Below are positions 16,950 to 23,972 of a stretch of DNA of 64,000 nt, piece by piece. The notes under the pieces are model-generated. The model was given only the letters and a program-made list of their open reading frames with translations, made no database searches and was not told the DNA's origin. The stretch covers positions 558,001 through 622,000 of the forward strand of contig NZ_SMGP01000004.1 in NCBI RefSeq assembly GCF_004339745.1. The letters run 5' to 3'. Position 1 is the first letter of the stretch. Each line of letters starts with the position of its first letter. This DNA comes from Paraburkholderia sp. BL9I2N2 (GTDB lineage Bacteria; Pseudomonadota; Gammaproteobacteria; Burkholderiales; Burkholderiaceae). The translations under genes and the position numbers were made by a program.

Positions 16950-17680
16950 TCGAACTGCTCCTTATCCCCCGTCTCTGCCGTCACCGCCGCGTCTGCGACT
17001 GGCCGAGTGGCTTGCGGAGCGGCGGATTGCTCGGCGGTGGTGAGAAGGGCGCGGACCTCTTCCTTGAACTCTGATAGGGGGCGCGAATCCTGCGCGATCA
17101 GGTAAATCTCGTCTAGTTGTTCGCCCGTCAGCGCTGCTACTGGGCGCGTGGATGTGGCGCGGGCTTCCTTCCAAAGAGCCCACCAGGTATCCAGATCATC
17201 ATTACCGAACAGCTTTTCATGCGCATCCTCGGGCAAAGCTGCCAACTTCTGACATGCTGCCTCAAACGCCGCCCGCTCTGTCGGCGCTACTGGAGCGGGA
17301 GCGGCGGATTTCGCGGCTTGGAAGCCGTTCACATATGCGTCGGCCGCGACTTTTCGAATCACTGCCTCGCCGCTCTCCCAATTGTGGGGAAGGCTCATGT
17401 AAAACGAGTGAGCGTGCGAGCGCTGGCTATCGGTTAGCGGCGGCGGAATGTCGTCACCCTCGCTCGCGCTCTGGTCTGCACTGGTGGCGAGAGAGGTTTG
17501 CTGTTCCAGACACTCGATGTATCGCGCCACGGCAGATATTTCCTGGCCTTCCATGATGACGGCGCCCATACCGACTCGCGCCTTGAGCATCGAGACATGC
17601 TCGTCATCTTTACGGCGCAGAATCTCAGCGTCTGGTCGTTGGTTATCTCGCATTTCCGCTTCGGGTTGGTTGGTTTTCAT
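16946..17680 (-). CDS. Hypothetical phage protein
   Basis: 244 residues, acidic, no recognised domain. A Trp-rich block (DDLDTWWALWKEAR) lies near residue 160, followed by an Ala/Pro-rich tail. Such proteins are common and very variable in early regions of proteobacterial prophages. It starts with ATG after GGATCC-type purines and its stop overlaps the dpdA-like start, so the two are coupled. Confidence 0.6.
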   Translation of the reverse strand: MKTNQPEAEMRDNQRPDAEILRRKDDEHVSMLKARVGMGAVIMEGQEISAVARYIECLEQQTSLATSADQSASEGDDIPPPLTDSQRSHAHSFYMSLPHNWESGEAVIRKVAADAYVNGFQAAKSAAPAPVAPTERAAFEAACQKLAALPEDAHEKLFGNDDLDTWWALWKEARATSTRPVAALTGEQLDEIYLIAQDSRPLSEFKEEVRALLTTAEQSAAPQATRPVADAAVTAETGDKEQFE

Positions 17681-17700
17681 GGTGGGGATCCTTTAGGCGG

Positions 17701-18153
17701 TCAAAATGGCAAATCAGAGTCGAGTTCAACATCGCGCATTGATTCCATTGCCTCGGATTGCCTCGGTCGCGGCACGGCCTTAACGCGGATGCGTGTCAAG
17801 TCTTTGCCTTTCAGGTCGTAGACGTCGCTCAGGTCGAGGAAGGCCTTGTATCGTGCTTTGCTGCGCGTGCTGGCGGTAACGGTGAAGACGGCTGGGTGAT
17901 CCCAGTCGTCCCATCGGTCGCGCGGCAACAGGCACTTCCATTCCCGCAACGCCGGCACATCGACGATGTCGCCATACGCGACCTTGTCGGTCGGGTGATA
18001 GCGCCGTTCTTGCTCAGACTTGTCGCCGTCAATGACAACTAGGAGGTAATGACCATCAGCGCCGACGATCACGCCGCGCTCGCCGTAGCACGTCACCTGG
18101 CGGCCGCGCTCGGCGGGCACGCCGTAGTACTTGGTGATGTAGTCGAAACTCAT
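17701..18153 (-). CDS. Hypothetical phage protein with KOW-like N-terminus
   Basis: 150 residues. The first 50 (YYGVPAERGRQVTCYGERGVIVGADGHYLLVVIDGD) look like a small β-barrel of the KOW type, often used to bind nucleic acid or ribosomal partners. The rest is unfamiliar. It lies between ninB and the 244-residue gene in the leftward operon. Confidence 0.55.
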   Translation of the reverse strand: MSFDYITKYYGVPAERGRQVTCYGERGVIVGADGHYLLVVIDGDKSEQERRYHPTDKVAYGDIVDVPALREWKCLLPRDRWDDWDHPAVFTVTASTRSKARYKAFLDLSDVYDLKGKDLTRIRVKAVPRPRQSEAMESMRDVELDSDLPF

Positions 18154-18177
18154 ATTCGTCTCTCTCAGGATGTCAGT

Positions 18178-18579
18178 TCAAACTTCGATTAGCTCGACGC
18201 CGAGCGTTTGGACTGCGTGCACTTCGACTTTGGTCAGGAATTTCGCGAAATCTTTCACTTTCAGATCGGCAGTTGACCAATAGACCTGAATGATTTCGCC
18301 GTCGGGCGTCGTGTACTCGTCCTTTAGCAAAAACAGACGGCGGAAATATTCCTTCCAGAATTCCATTGGGTATTGTTTCTTTCCGGCCCACGCGTGTTCG
18401 CTGATTTCTTCCAGTAACGCATGCAGTCTTTTGTTCTGCTCAAGCGTGCGCTTTTCCTGATAGGCCTCAACCGTGACCATCAAAGGCTGCTTGATCCTCG
18501 CCTGTTCCGCAGCATTTTCCTTGATGAAATTCCAAGCTTCCTTGGCATCTGCGGCTTCGCGGATCGTGAAAACTGGCAT
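18178..18579 (-). CDS. ninB: NinB-like recombination mediator
   Basis: About 133 residues. The block RTLEQNKRLHALLEEIS followed by MEFWKEYFRRLFL is the hallmark of NinB (lambda Orf), a recombination mediator that helps load strand-annealing proteins onto SSB-coated DNA. The ATG at 18579 overlaps the exonuclease stop (TGATG). With the two upstream genes it forms a phage recombination module. Confidence 0.85.
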   Translation of the reverse strand: MPVFTIREAADAKEAWNFIKENAAEQARIKQPLMVTVEAYQEKRTLEQNKRLHALLEEISEHAWAGKKQYPMEFWKEYFRRLFLLKDEYTTPDGEIIQVYWSTADLKVKDFAKFLTKVEVHAVQTLGVELIEV

Positions 18580-19205
18580 CACGCGTGCTCCTCTGCGATG
18601 GTTTGAGCGATCTGCTCGAAGTACTCGCGAGCGACATCGACCTTGCGTTTGATCTTGTCTTCGAGCGCCTTGTCTCGGGCATATGGAACGCGTGTAACGC
18701 GCAGCATCGGGTCGATGTGATCGACGTAATGGATGGCCTCAGGCTCGTAGCGGATCAGTTCATCTGGCGTGCTGACCATGCAGTAATCGATTTCCGACTC
18801 GTCTACGTTCCAGAGCATCATGTACCCGCGCAGCTGCCACTCATAATCCCTGTCCCGGCCAGCAAAGACCGTCGCCGGGAAGGTTGCGAGCGACCAGGGA
18901 GCCTTGATGTCGTGGATCTTGCGCCCGGTGAAAATGTCGCATTCTCCGGTAAGCCACTCGTTTTCGCGTCGTTCTGTGTTCTTGGTAAAGCTGGTGAAAA
19001 GGACCTCGTTCAGCAGGTCGATACATGCCTGCTCTACGATCAGCCCTTTTTCCATTTCCTTGCTAGTGACTTCCTTGACGTACCCGTAGACGAACTCTTT
19101 CGCGAGGTCTTCGATGTACGTCTTCGCACCGACAGACAGGATTTCATCCTTGGATTTCGGCTCGGTCATGATCTTGCCGAGAGACGAGCAACGGATTCTT
19201 AGCAT
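18579..19205 (-). CDS. YqaJ/lambda-Exo-type recombination exonuclease
   Basis: The 208-residue protein carries a PD-(D/E)xK core: Glu in GLIVEQACIDLL, then TGECDIFTGRKIHDIKAPW with the D...D-x-K pair near residues 90-105, and a following YEWQLRGYM motif. This is the viral YqaJ recombinase family, which resects double-stranded ends for annealing. It overlaps its neighbours at both ends (TAATG, TGATG), so it is coupled with the ssDNA-binding-like gene and ninB. Confidence 0.85.
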   Translation of the reverse strand: MLRIRCSSLGKIMTEPKSKDEILSVGAKTYIEDLAKEFVYGYVKEVTSKEMEKGLIVEQACIDLLNEVLFTSFTKNTERRENEWLTGECDIFTGRKIHDIKAPWSLATFPATVFAGRDRDYEWQLRGYMMLWNVDESEIDYCMVSTPDELIRYEPEAIHYVDHIDPMLRVTRVPYARDKALEDKIKRKVDVAREYFEQIAQTIAEEHA

Positions 19206-19696
19206 TACTCCTCCATCGCGGCCTTGACCGCTTCGTTGACCTTTTCATCCTGCTCTGCCGTCAATTCGAACTGCGCGCGGAGCTTCTCAGTCGTGTACTC
19301 GCCGGCCTTGATCGACTTGATAGCGGCCTGAAGGCGGTCATCTGTGATCGGCTTGCGGCGCTTGGCTGGCGCAGTAGGGCGGATGCGCAGGCACTCAACC
19401 ATGTCGCCGGCGAGCTTCGTCATGCTGGCGTACAGCGTGATCTGCTTGCCCGACCAGTCCTCGATATACGAGCCGTAGAGCTTCGCGATCGACTTGGAGT
19501 TGGTCACATTCAGGATCAGCGGCTTCTGGCCGATCAAATGCGCGACCGTGCATTCTTCTTTCTTGCCGCCCGTTCCCGTCACCTGCTCGCGCTGAACGTA
19601 GTCAATCGTCACGATCAGATCCTCGTCCGGTTGCAGCGCGTACGCACCGATGTAATCCGGGTTGATCAGTTTCTTCCAATGTGTTTTGGTGTCCAT
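19205..19696 (-). CDS. Conserved phage protein coupled to the exonuclease, probable ssDNA-binding partner
   Basis: 163 residues with the family pattern YIGAYALQPDEDLIVTI near the start and LNVTNSKSIAKLYGSYIEDW in the middle. Homologues are typically coded directly before YqaJ-type exonucleases in many phages. The β-rich first half suggests an OB-like single-strand-binding or annealing role, which I infer from context; no activity is proven by the sequence. A purine-rich site (GGCGAAGGGG) precedes the ATG. Confidence 0.6.
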   Translation of the reverse strand: MDTKTHWKKLINPDYIGAYALQPDEDLIVTIDYVQREQVTGTGGKKEECTVAHLIGQKPLILNVTNSKSIAKLYGSYIEDWSGKQITLYASMTKLAGDMVECLRIRPTAPAKRRKPITDDRLQAAIKSIKAGEYTTEKLRAQFELTAEQDEKVNEAVKAAMEE

Positions 19697-19787
19697 TTCG
19701 GCCCCTTCGCCGCAGTTCCGACAGGTTTTGATACCAGGCGATCGTTTCGAGAATTTCCCAAGCGTTTGTGCTTAGGTCGTCTTCCAT
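19602..19787 (-). CDS. Possible small acidic phage protein
   Basis: ATG at 19787 overlaps the TAA of the upstream 34-residue membrane protein (TAATG), supporting translation. The first 35 residues (MEDDLSTNAWEILETIAW...) look protein-like. The last 30 run through the start of the next gene with an unnatural composition, so it may be a coupling leader rather than a functional protein. Confidence 0.4.
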   Translation of the reverse strand: MEDDLSTNAWEILETIAWYQNLSELRRRGRNGHQNTLEETDQPGLHRCVRAATGRGSDRDD

Positions 19788-19891
19788 TACGTCGCGCCCC
19801 GAATAACCAGCTCGATCCAGAACGCGACCGCAGAGCCAAGAAGCATCGCGATGAGCGGCCTGGCGTTGAACCATTGAGCGGCGCGCTTCAC
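19787..19891 (-). CDS. 34-residue single-pass membrane protein
   Basis: GTG at 19891 overlaps the upstream stop (GTGA) and the TAA overlaps the next ATG. The peptide has a basic N-terminus (MKRAAQWFNARP) and one hydrophobic segment (LIAMLLGSAVAFWIELVI). Double overlap and clear membrane helix make it a credible gene despite its size. Confidence 0.5.
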   Translation of the reverse strand: MKRAAQWFNARPLIAMLLGSAVAFWIELVIRGAT

Positions 19892-20061
19892 CGGATGCTC
19901 CCGTACGGCGTCACGCGGCGCTGCACTCGGTTCGCCGGCGCCAGCAAATACCGATCACCCAACTGTTCCTTCGCCTGGGCGATGCGGTCCTCGATCGAAT
20001 CGACGTACTCGGACCATTCGCGCAGTTTTTCTTTTCGTTGCTGTTCGTATGCGTCAAACAT
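19888..20061 (-). CDS. Small coiled-coil phage protein
   Basis: 57 residues from ATG 20061, chosen because GAGGAGAAG lies 5 bases upstream. The sequence MFDAYEQQRKEKLREWSEYVDSIEDRIAQAKEQ is strongly helical and charged, probably a short coiled coil. Function unknown. Confidence 0.55.
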   Translation of the reverse strand: MFDAYEQQRKEKLREWSEYVDSIEDRIAQAKEQLGDRYLLAPANRVQRRVTPYGSIR

Positions 20062-20062
20062 G

Positions 20063-20257
20063 TCACTTCTCCTCGGGGACTTCTTCAACGCTATCAAGCT
20101 CAAATTTGTCGAGATCCTGAACTTCGAGTTCTTCGCAAACGAACACTCCATCGCCATTCTCGACAGCTATACGAGCTTCTTCTTCTGTCTCGGCGTCAAC
20201 GTAATAGGTCTGCGATCCATAGACGCTGGATGCATTCGCTGTGAATGTGTAACGTTT
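20063..20257 (-). CDS. Small acidic phage protein with TTG start
   Basis: TTG at 20257 has GGAGG 5 bases upstream, better than any ATG. The 64 residues begin LKRYTFTANASSVYGSQTYYVDAETEEEAR, a pattern seen in small phage and plasmid proteins (β-strand, then helix with E-E-A-R), and end very acidic. Function unknown. Its stop is two bases from the next start. Confidence 0.55.
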   Translation of the reverse strand, partial: KRYTFTANASSVYGSQTYYVDAETEEEARIAVENGDGVFVCEELEVQDLDKFELDSVEEVPEEK

Positions 20258-20261
20258 CAAG

Positions 20262-20375
20262 TTAGCCTCCAAAAAACAGGTTCGCGAACGATTGCCCAAA
20301 GATCAGCAGCAGAAGAACGAGCGCCGTACCGATCCCGGCCAGCACGCAGAGGACTGCGACATATTGGTTGCTCAT
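20262..20375 (-). CDS. 37-residue membrane protein
   Basis: MSNQYVAVLCVLAGIGTALV and a following hydrophobic LLLLIFG segment form a single membrane helix; the end is LFFGG. A start at 20390 (MEELHMSNQ) or further upstream is also possible. Such peptides are frequent in phage early operons. Function unknown. Confidence 0.45.
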   Translation of the reverse strand: MSNQYVAVLCVLAGIGTALVLLLLIFGQSFANLFFGG

Positions 20376-20440
20376 GTGCAGTTCTTCCATCGTGACCGGG
20401 CGGCGGTCGCGCCATTGCCTTCTTCTATGCATGGTCGTCA

Positions 20441-20629
20441 TCACGATTGACCTCGGGCACGGAGATAATCGATCGTCGTCTTGGTGAATTCGCTATTGGC
20501 GCCGTAACCGAAGTACTCGCATGCAGCAACCACTCCAATAGCGCGTATAGCGTTCTCGAACTCGTCGCACGGGACATTCACCTTCGCCGGTGGCAATGCG
20601 CCAGCGCCAACGTCTTTGATCTCGCTCAT
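20441..20629 (-). CDS. Small hypothetical phage protein
   Basis: 62 residues from ATG 20629, which has GAGGCG upstream. It reads MSEIKDVGAGALPPAKVNVP... and contains ACEYFGYGANSEFTKTTIDYLR, a helical pattern. No function can be assigned. Confidence 0.5.
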   Translation of the reverse strand: MSEIKDVGAGALPPAKVNVPCDEFENAIRAIGVVAACEYFGYGANSEFTKTTIDYLRARGQS

Positions 20630-20630
20630 G

Positions 20631-20912
20631 TCACGCCTCAATCGCGAGAAGGGACTGGATCTTCGCGTTGATCTCCGTGATGCGAGATTGAACTGCCGCC
20701 ATCAGTTTTTGCTTCTCTTGCTCAAGCGACTCAACCAAACCAGGCCGTATGTCGAACCCATCGGGTATTTCGAATTCAATGGTGTGCGGCTTAACCATTA
20801 CTTGCGGATCGCTCGAATACTTCGACGAGTCATATTCTCGGAAGATAAATTCCGGCTCTTCCATCCATTCATCCTGTTTTGCGATGATGAAACCTTCGAC
20901 GATCACTTTCAT
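20631..20912 (-). CDS. Hypothetical phage protein with C-terminal coiled coil
   Basis: 93 residues with a strong site (GGGGGGAGT). The first half is β-rich (MKVIVEGFIIAKQDEW... HTIEFEIPDGFDIRPG) and the last 35 residues are a likely coiled coil (LEQEKQKLMAAVQSRITEIN). No named family. Confidence 0.6.
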   Translation of the reverse strand: MKVIVEGFIIAKQDEWMEEPEFIFREYDSSKYSSDPQVMVKPHTIEFEIPDGFDIRPGLVESLEQEKQKLMAAVQSRITEINAKIQSLLAIEA

Positions 20913-20913
20913 T

Positions 20914-21216
20914 TCAGACTCCCCCCGCCAACCGGCGTTTAACGATCTGTTCTTTCGCCTGATCGAGCAGGCAGTAAATGGCGTGCACGTCCGAGTTATT
21001 GCCGTGAGCCAGAGCGGTCATGAACAACTCGCGCTGGGCCAGAGTGAATTCGCAGCACTCTTCCAGCAGATCGCTGAAATCGACAGCCTTCTCGATTTCT
21101 TCGCGCCGGTCGTAGGCGGCCAATGCGGCGTTATCTGCGCGCTCCTGTTCGCGATCAAAAAGCCACGATGCATCGCGCAACATGCGGGAGCCGGATACGA
21201 GGGATGGGATGGACAT
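20914..21216 (-). CDS. Hypothetical acidic helical phage protein
   Basis: 100 residues after AAGGAGTCGTC. Strongly helical and acidic in the middle (REEIEKAVDFSDLLEECCEF), with a C-terminal LLDQAKEQIVKRRLAGG. No known domain; adjacent genes are spaced by a few bases, so it belongs to the leftward operon. Confidence 0.6.
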   Translation of the reverse strand: MSIPSLVSGSRMLRDASWLFDREQERADNAALAAYDRREEIEKAVDFSDLLEECCEFTLAQRELFMTALAHGNNSDVHAIYCLLDQAKEQIVKRRLAGGV

Positions 21217-21225
21217 GACGACTCC

Positions 21226-21468
21226 TTAAGGGCAGCAGCGCGGCGATCCGCCGCAATAGTGCTTGTCAAAAGTTTCTATCGGCTCAAGCTCATCAATGCC
21301 TACGGGGGATTCGGTCCATTCGTCGCAACAACAGCAGCGGCATTGCAACTGCCCATAAAAAAGCCGGATGTTATCGACGTCTTCTAGGCGATCCTCCAAT
21401 GCATCCAGTTCGGCCGTGTTGGATCTGTACGGAGCAAACGGACGCTTGAGCCAACTGGCGAAATCCAT
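21226..21468 (-). CDS. Small Cys-rich phage protein
   Basis: 80 residues from ATG 21468 (GGGGCTGAAG upstream). A run of Cys (QCRCCCCDEW) and a C-terminal CGGSPRCCP suggest metal binding. I do not recognise the family. Confidence 0.5.
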   Translation of the reverse strand: MDFASWLKRPFAPYRSNTAELDALEDRLEDVDNIRLFYGQLQCRCCCCDEWTESPVGIDELEPIETFDKHYCGGSPRCCP

Positions 21469-21470
21469 CT

Positions 21471-21608
21471 TCAGCCCCAGCAAACGTTGCGGTAATCGAC
21501 AGTGCGACGGATGACCCAATGGCGCTTGCTTTCAGTCATCCACGGATCGATGCACGTCAATTCCATGTACGCGTTGGCGAGTAGGACGATTACGTTGTGC
21601 AGTTTCAT
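21471..21608 (-). CDS. 45-residue hypothetical phage protein
   Basis: ATG at 21608 begins MKLHNVIVLLANAYMELTCI and the frame ends at 21471, two bases before the next start at 21468. It fills an otherwise empty 150-bp space in a tightly packed operon, which favours its being real. Function unknown. Confidence 0.45.
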   Translation of the reverse strand: MKLHNVIVLLANAYMELTCIDPWMTESKRHWVIRRTVDYRNVCWG

Positions 21609-21616
21609 CACACACC

Positions 21617-21820
21617 TCACAGCCGCCAGTTCAGGAATTCTTCGCGCTGCTCATCGGTCCAGCGTGGTTCGTGATTGCCCAACGTGCCGCAGCGACGCGC
21701 GCCGATGTTCACGTACGCCTTGTCCTTGTCGCCGTACACGCGGTCGATGATCAGGCCCATGCCCTGGGCGACCTTGGCTGCTGTGTCGAGCTTGCTTGCG
21801 CGGATGCGGATCAGGTCCAT
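21617..21820 (-). CDS. First gene of leftward operon, hypothetical
   Basis: 67 residues with an excellent site (GAGGTAGCGAA). It begins MDLIRIRASKLDTAAKVAQGMG and ends WTDEQREEFLNWRL. It is the first gene after PL, the position where lambda has N, but the protein is not notably basic and I cannot call it an antiterminator. Confidence 0.55.
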   Translation of the reverse strand: MDLIRIRASKLDTAAKVAQGMGLIIDRVYGDKDKAYVNIGARRCGTLGNHEPRWTDEQREEFLNWRL

Positions 21821-21856
21821 TTCGCTACCTCGTCGGTGTGTCGTGTTGATGAGGTA

Positions 21857-21885
21857 ATCTTAGGCCGACCTAAACTAGAGGTCAA
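21857..21885 (-). promoter_or_regulatory. Leftward early promoter (PL)
   Basis: On the minus strand, TTGACC (21880-21885) and TAAGAT (21857-21862) are separated by exactly 17 bases. The first operator lies between and over the -10 box, so repressor binding would block it. It drives the leftward operon ending with int. Confidence 0.75.
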
Positions 21886-21907
21886 GAACTATTTTAGGCA
21901 GACCTTA
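21860..21907. promoter_or_regulatory. Left operators (two copies of TTAGG-N4-CCTAA)
   Basis: Copy 1 is TTAGGCCGACCTAA at 21860-21873 and copy 2 is TTAGGCAGACCTTA at 21894-21907. Both share the palindrome found three more times beside the repressor gene, so they are probably bound by the repressor and the Cro-like protein. Confidence 0.75.
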
Positions 21908-21921
21908 ATTTGTTGATGAAC

Positions 21922-21946
21922 AAAAGCCCGCGCAAGGCGGGCCTTT
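21922..21946 (-). terminator. Rho-independent terminator of the repressor transcript
   Basis: On the minus strand GCCCGC and GCGGGC form a short GC stem around CTTGC, followed by TTTTGTT. It would end the leftward repressor transcript just before PL. On the plus strand the T-run is weaker. Confidence 0.65.
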
Positions 21947-21950
21947 GGCT

Positions 21951-22133
21951 CTACTGGTTTCGCGCTACTTCTCTTGCCAACTCGGCAAGCATCTCCACGC
22001 ACTGCATCAGGCGTCGCACCGCGGGTGCTTCCTCTTGCAGCGGTTTTTCCCGTGTTCTTTGACGCTGGATTTTTATGATCCGACCTCGCTCGATCGGTGT
22101 TACGACTTGGTCACAGCCGGTTTGAGTTCCCAC
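21951..22133 (-). CDS. Small basic protein downstream of repressor
   Basis: 60 residues from GTG 22133, with AGTACGGGGGC upstream; it ends 5 bases before the terminator. It is basic and helical (ERGRIIKIQRQRTREK... VEMLAELAREVARN). Cotranscription with the repressor in the lysogen is likely. It could be an accessory to repression or exclusion; nothing in the sequence tells. About 120 bases between it and the repressor hold no gene I can support. Confidence 0.45.
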   Translation of the reverse strand: MGTQTGCDQVVTPIERGRIIKIQRQRTREKPLQEEAPAVRRLMQCVEMLAELAREVARNQ

Positions 22134-22256
22134 ATATGCCCCCGTACTCCTTTAGGTAGGGATTACGCACCGTTGGTATGAACAATCTGGTGCGTTCGGC
22201 AATAGTGTCGCCTACGCAAACGTTTAACAAATAGGGTAAACCCGCTATTTGGGTAA

Positions 22257-22634
22257 TTATCCAGCCTTTTGCTGCGACCTATCTTCCTTGCGCAGTAAGC
22301 GATTGATGAAATAGACGGCATCTTCTCTTTCACTTCCCTGAATGCGGTCAATTTCTTTTAGTCTTTCAATAATTTCAAGCATTTCATCAGACAATTTGCT
22401 TGAAGACGGCCGCATAGCTCCTTCCTTGAACATTAACCATTCGGGCCGGATGTTCAGCAATTTGCAAACGCGCAGCAGGTTCTCGCCAGTGATGTTCTTG
22501 GCCGGCTGGATCGTAGCGGCGCCCAGCCACGCTGATACGGAAGGCGTCTTGACGCCTAGAGCCTGGGCGAGCTGGTGAGGTTTGTACTCGCTTTCTGCGA
22601 GCGCCTTCGCGAGGCGTGTGTTCCAAGTTTCCAT
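22257..22634 (-). CDS. CI-like repressor, short form without peptidase domain
   Basis: The 125-residue protein has an N-terminal HTH (YKPHQLAQALGVKTPSVSAWLG near residues 17-38, then LLRVCKLLNIRPEWLM) and a charged helical C-terminal part (LSDEMLEIIERLKEIDRIQ). The S24/LexA-like autocleavage domain normally present in lambda-type repressors is absent. Its start codon overlaps one of the operators, suggesting autoregulation. It is divergent from the Cro-like gene. Confidence 0.85.
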   Translation of the reverse strand: METWNTRLAKALAESEYKPHQLAQALGVKTPSVSAWLGAATIQPAKNITGENLLRVCKLLNIRPEWLMFKEGAMRPSSSKLSDEMLEIIERLKEIDRIQGSEREDAVYFINRLLRKEDRSQQKAG

Positions 22635-22696
22635 TAGTCGAGCCTAATTTATTTTTGTTTAGGTGCACCTTGCGTAATCGTTTAGGGCGGCCTAAA
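22634..22696. promoter_or_regulatory. Right operators (three copies)
   Basis: TTAGTCGAGCCTAA (22634-22647), TTAGGTGCACCTTG (22659-22672) and TTAGGGCGGCCTAA (22682-22695) lie 25 and 23 bases apart. The last is perfect in both arms, extending to TTTAGG-N4-CCTAAA. Together with the left pair this gives a lambda-like 2+3 layout. Confidence 0.78.
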
Positions 22697-22698
22697 AT
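22670..22698 (+). promoter_or_regulatory. Rightward early promoter (PR)
   Basis: TTGCGT (22670-22675) and TAAAAT (22693-22698) are 17 bases apart. One operator touches the -35 box and the perfect operator runs into the -10 box. It would drive the Cro-like gene and the rightward early genes. Confidence 0.7.
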
Positions 22699-22728
22699 GA
22701 GAAGGAAGTCACCACTTGAGGTTCCGCA

Positions 22729-22932
22729 ATGGACCAATTTGCAAACACCGTCATCGACCGCCTGGGCGGAACGTCTGCCGTCGCGAGAATCTGCGAGTGC
22801 AAGCCTCCTTCGGTTCATCAATGGCGCACAGATGGAATCCCGAAGCCACGTCTTCAGTTCCTTCGTGTGGCGTATCCGAAGGCCTTCGAAGGCCTGGACC
22901 ATCTGAAGCCGGCTCAGCCAGTCGCTGCCTAA
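22729..22932 (+). CDS. Cro-like (YdaS-type) regulator
   Basis: 67 residues with the short Cro/YdaS helix-turn-helix pattern: VIDRLGGTSAVARICECKPPSVHQWRTDG then IPKPRLQFLRVAYPKAF. It is the first rightward gene after PR and lies opposite the repressor, the usual place of Cro. It should compete for the TTAGG-N4-CCTAA operators. A GAGG site lies upstream. Confidence 0.82.
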   Translation: MDQFANTVIDRLGGTSAVARICECKPPSVHQWRTDGIPKPRLQFLRVAYPKAFEGLDHLKPAQPVAA

Positions 22933-22966
22933 TCAACAACAACTCACTAACCCCTGAGGTACAGCC

Positions 22967-23194
22967 ATGCGTCCGCGTGCGGAGTATCGAAACGAAGTCA
23001 AAACACGATTGCGCGACGAGGTCTACACGCGTCTTCAAAACTTCAAGCAACTCAACTTCATCGACAGCGACTCAGCAGCTCTCGCTCGCCTCGCTGAAAT
23101 GCTGTTGTGTGGAATAGTGCCGGCCCAGCGACTTGTGGTCAGTGACGATTCAGACGATCGGTCCCCACTTGGGACGATTAGAGACGCCGCATGA
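22967..23194 (+). CDS. Small hypothetical regulator-like phage protein
   Basis: 75 residues with CTGAGGT before ATG. The sequence RNEVKTRLRDEVYTRLQNFKQLNFIDSDSAALARLAEMLL resembles a ribbon-helix-helix type arrangement. It has the position of cII, but I see no CII family resemblance. Its stop overlaps the next ATG. Confidence 0.55.
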   Translation: MRPRAEYRNEVKTRLRDEVYTRLQNFKQLNFIDSDSAALARLAEMLLCGIVPAQRLVVSDDSDDRSPLGTIRDAA

Positions 23195-23385
23195 GCGATG
23201 AAAAAAAGCAGGTGACGGTCGAACTGACCGCGGGGGAAGTTGAGGGCATAGACCAGAAGGCATCGGAACAGGGCGTTTCGACCCCTGACTTCCTGGCTTA
23301 TTGCGTCCGTGCGATTTCTTTCGGCATTAGCTACGCCGTCAGCATGCTGCCCAAACAGGGCCAGTCTGGGACGAGTGAGGGATAA
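23191..23385 (+). CDS. Small hypothetical phage protein
   Basis: 64 residues; ATG overlaps the upstream stop (ATGA). KQVTVELTAGEVEGIDQKASEQGVS suggests another ribbon-helix-helix-like fold, followed by a hydrophobic stretch (AISFGISYAVSML). Function unknown. Confidence 0.5.
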   Translation: MSDEKKQVTVELTAGEVEGIDQKASEQGVSTPDFLAYCVRAISFGISYAVSMLPKQGQSGTSEG

Positions 23386-23388
23386 GTC

Positions 23389-23463
23389 ATGGATCTGTTC
23401 TGCGCGGGTTGGATGATAGGCGTCATTGCGCTGTGCGCAGTCGGCTGCTGGAGGTCGGTGTGA
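23389..23463 (+). CDS. 24-residue hydrophobic microprotein
   Basis: ATG at 23389 gives MDLFCAGWMIGVIALCAVGC plus RSV-type end; its stop overlaps the GTG of the next gene (GTGTGA). A single hydrophobic helix is likely. It may serve only to couple translation. Confidence 0.35.
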   Translation: MDLFCAGWMIGVIALCAVGCWRSV

Positions 23464-23972
23464 ATTTCTACAAGCACTATATCGGCGACTACCAACGCGA
23501 CACAGGTCACCTGTCGGTCACCGAACACGGTGCTTTTCGTCTGATGCTGGACGTCTACTACGCGACTGAAAAGCCACTGCCACTCGACCGTAAAGCGCTT
23601 TACCGGCTTCTGCGTGCTGAGTCGGGCCTTGATCGCTTTGCCATCGATTCGGTCATCAATCAGTTTTGGGTCGAGACGAACGAGGGTTTTATCAATCGTC
23701 GCGCCGATGCCGAAGTCGCAAAAGCGGATAAGCAGGCCGAAGTAAATCGTCAGACGGCGATAGCACGAGAAGCAAAAAGACGTGAACGAGTCGCACACGA
23801 GGCTGCTACGAAATTAGCACAACTGAACGACGAACAGAGCACGAATCGTGGTACGGATCGTTTGACGATCGGTCAACGTAACCATAGCCATAGCCAGACA
23901 GTAAACCTAAACCCTCCCAGCCAAGGGATGGATTCACTTGCGCCTTTGCCGATCCGAAGGGGTATCGCATGA
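23460..23972 (+). CDS. DUF1376 (YdaU-like) replication-associated protein
   Basis: I choose GTG 23460 (VNFYKHYIGDYQRDTGHL) because GGAGG lies just upstream and the DUF1376 family starts here. The first 85 residues are the DUF1376 winged-helix-like domain; then comes a basic coiled-coil and a low-complexity Asn/Ser tail. The family replaces O-like initiators in many proteobacterial prophages and lies before helicase genes, as here. Its stop overlaps the helicase start. Confidence 0.8.
   Translation: MNFYKHYIGDYQRDTGHLSVTEHGAFRLMLDVYYATEKPLPLDRKALYRLLRAESGLDRFAIDSVINQFWVETNEGFINRRADAEVAKADKQAEVNRQTAIAREAKRRERVAHEAATKLAQLNDEQSTNRGTDRLTIGQRNHSHSQTVNLNPPSQGMDSLAPLPIRRGIA

Noticed and set aside
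21617..21820. N-like antiterminator at the first PL gene
   Set aside because: Position fits, but the protein has no Arg-rich N-terminus and no boxA/boxB-like site was evident.
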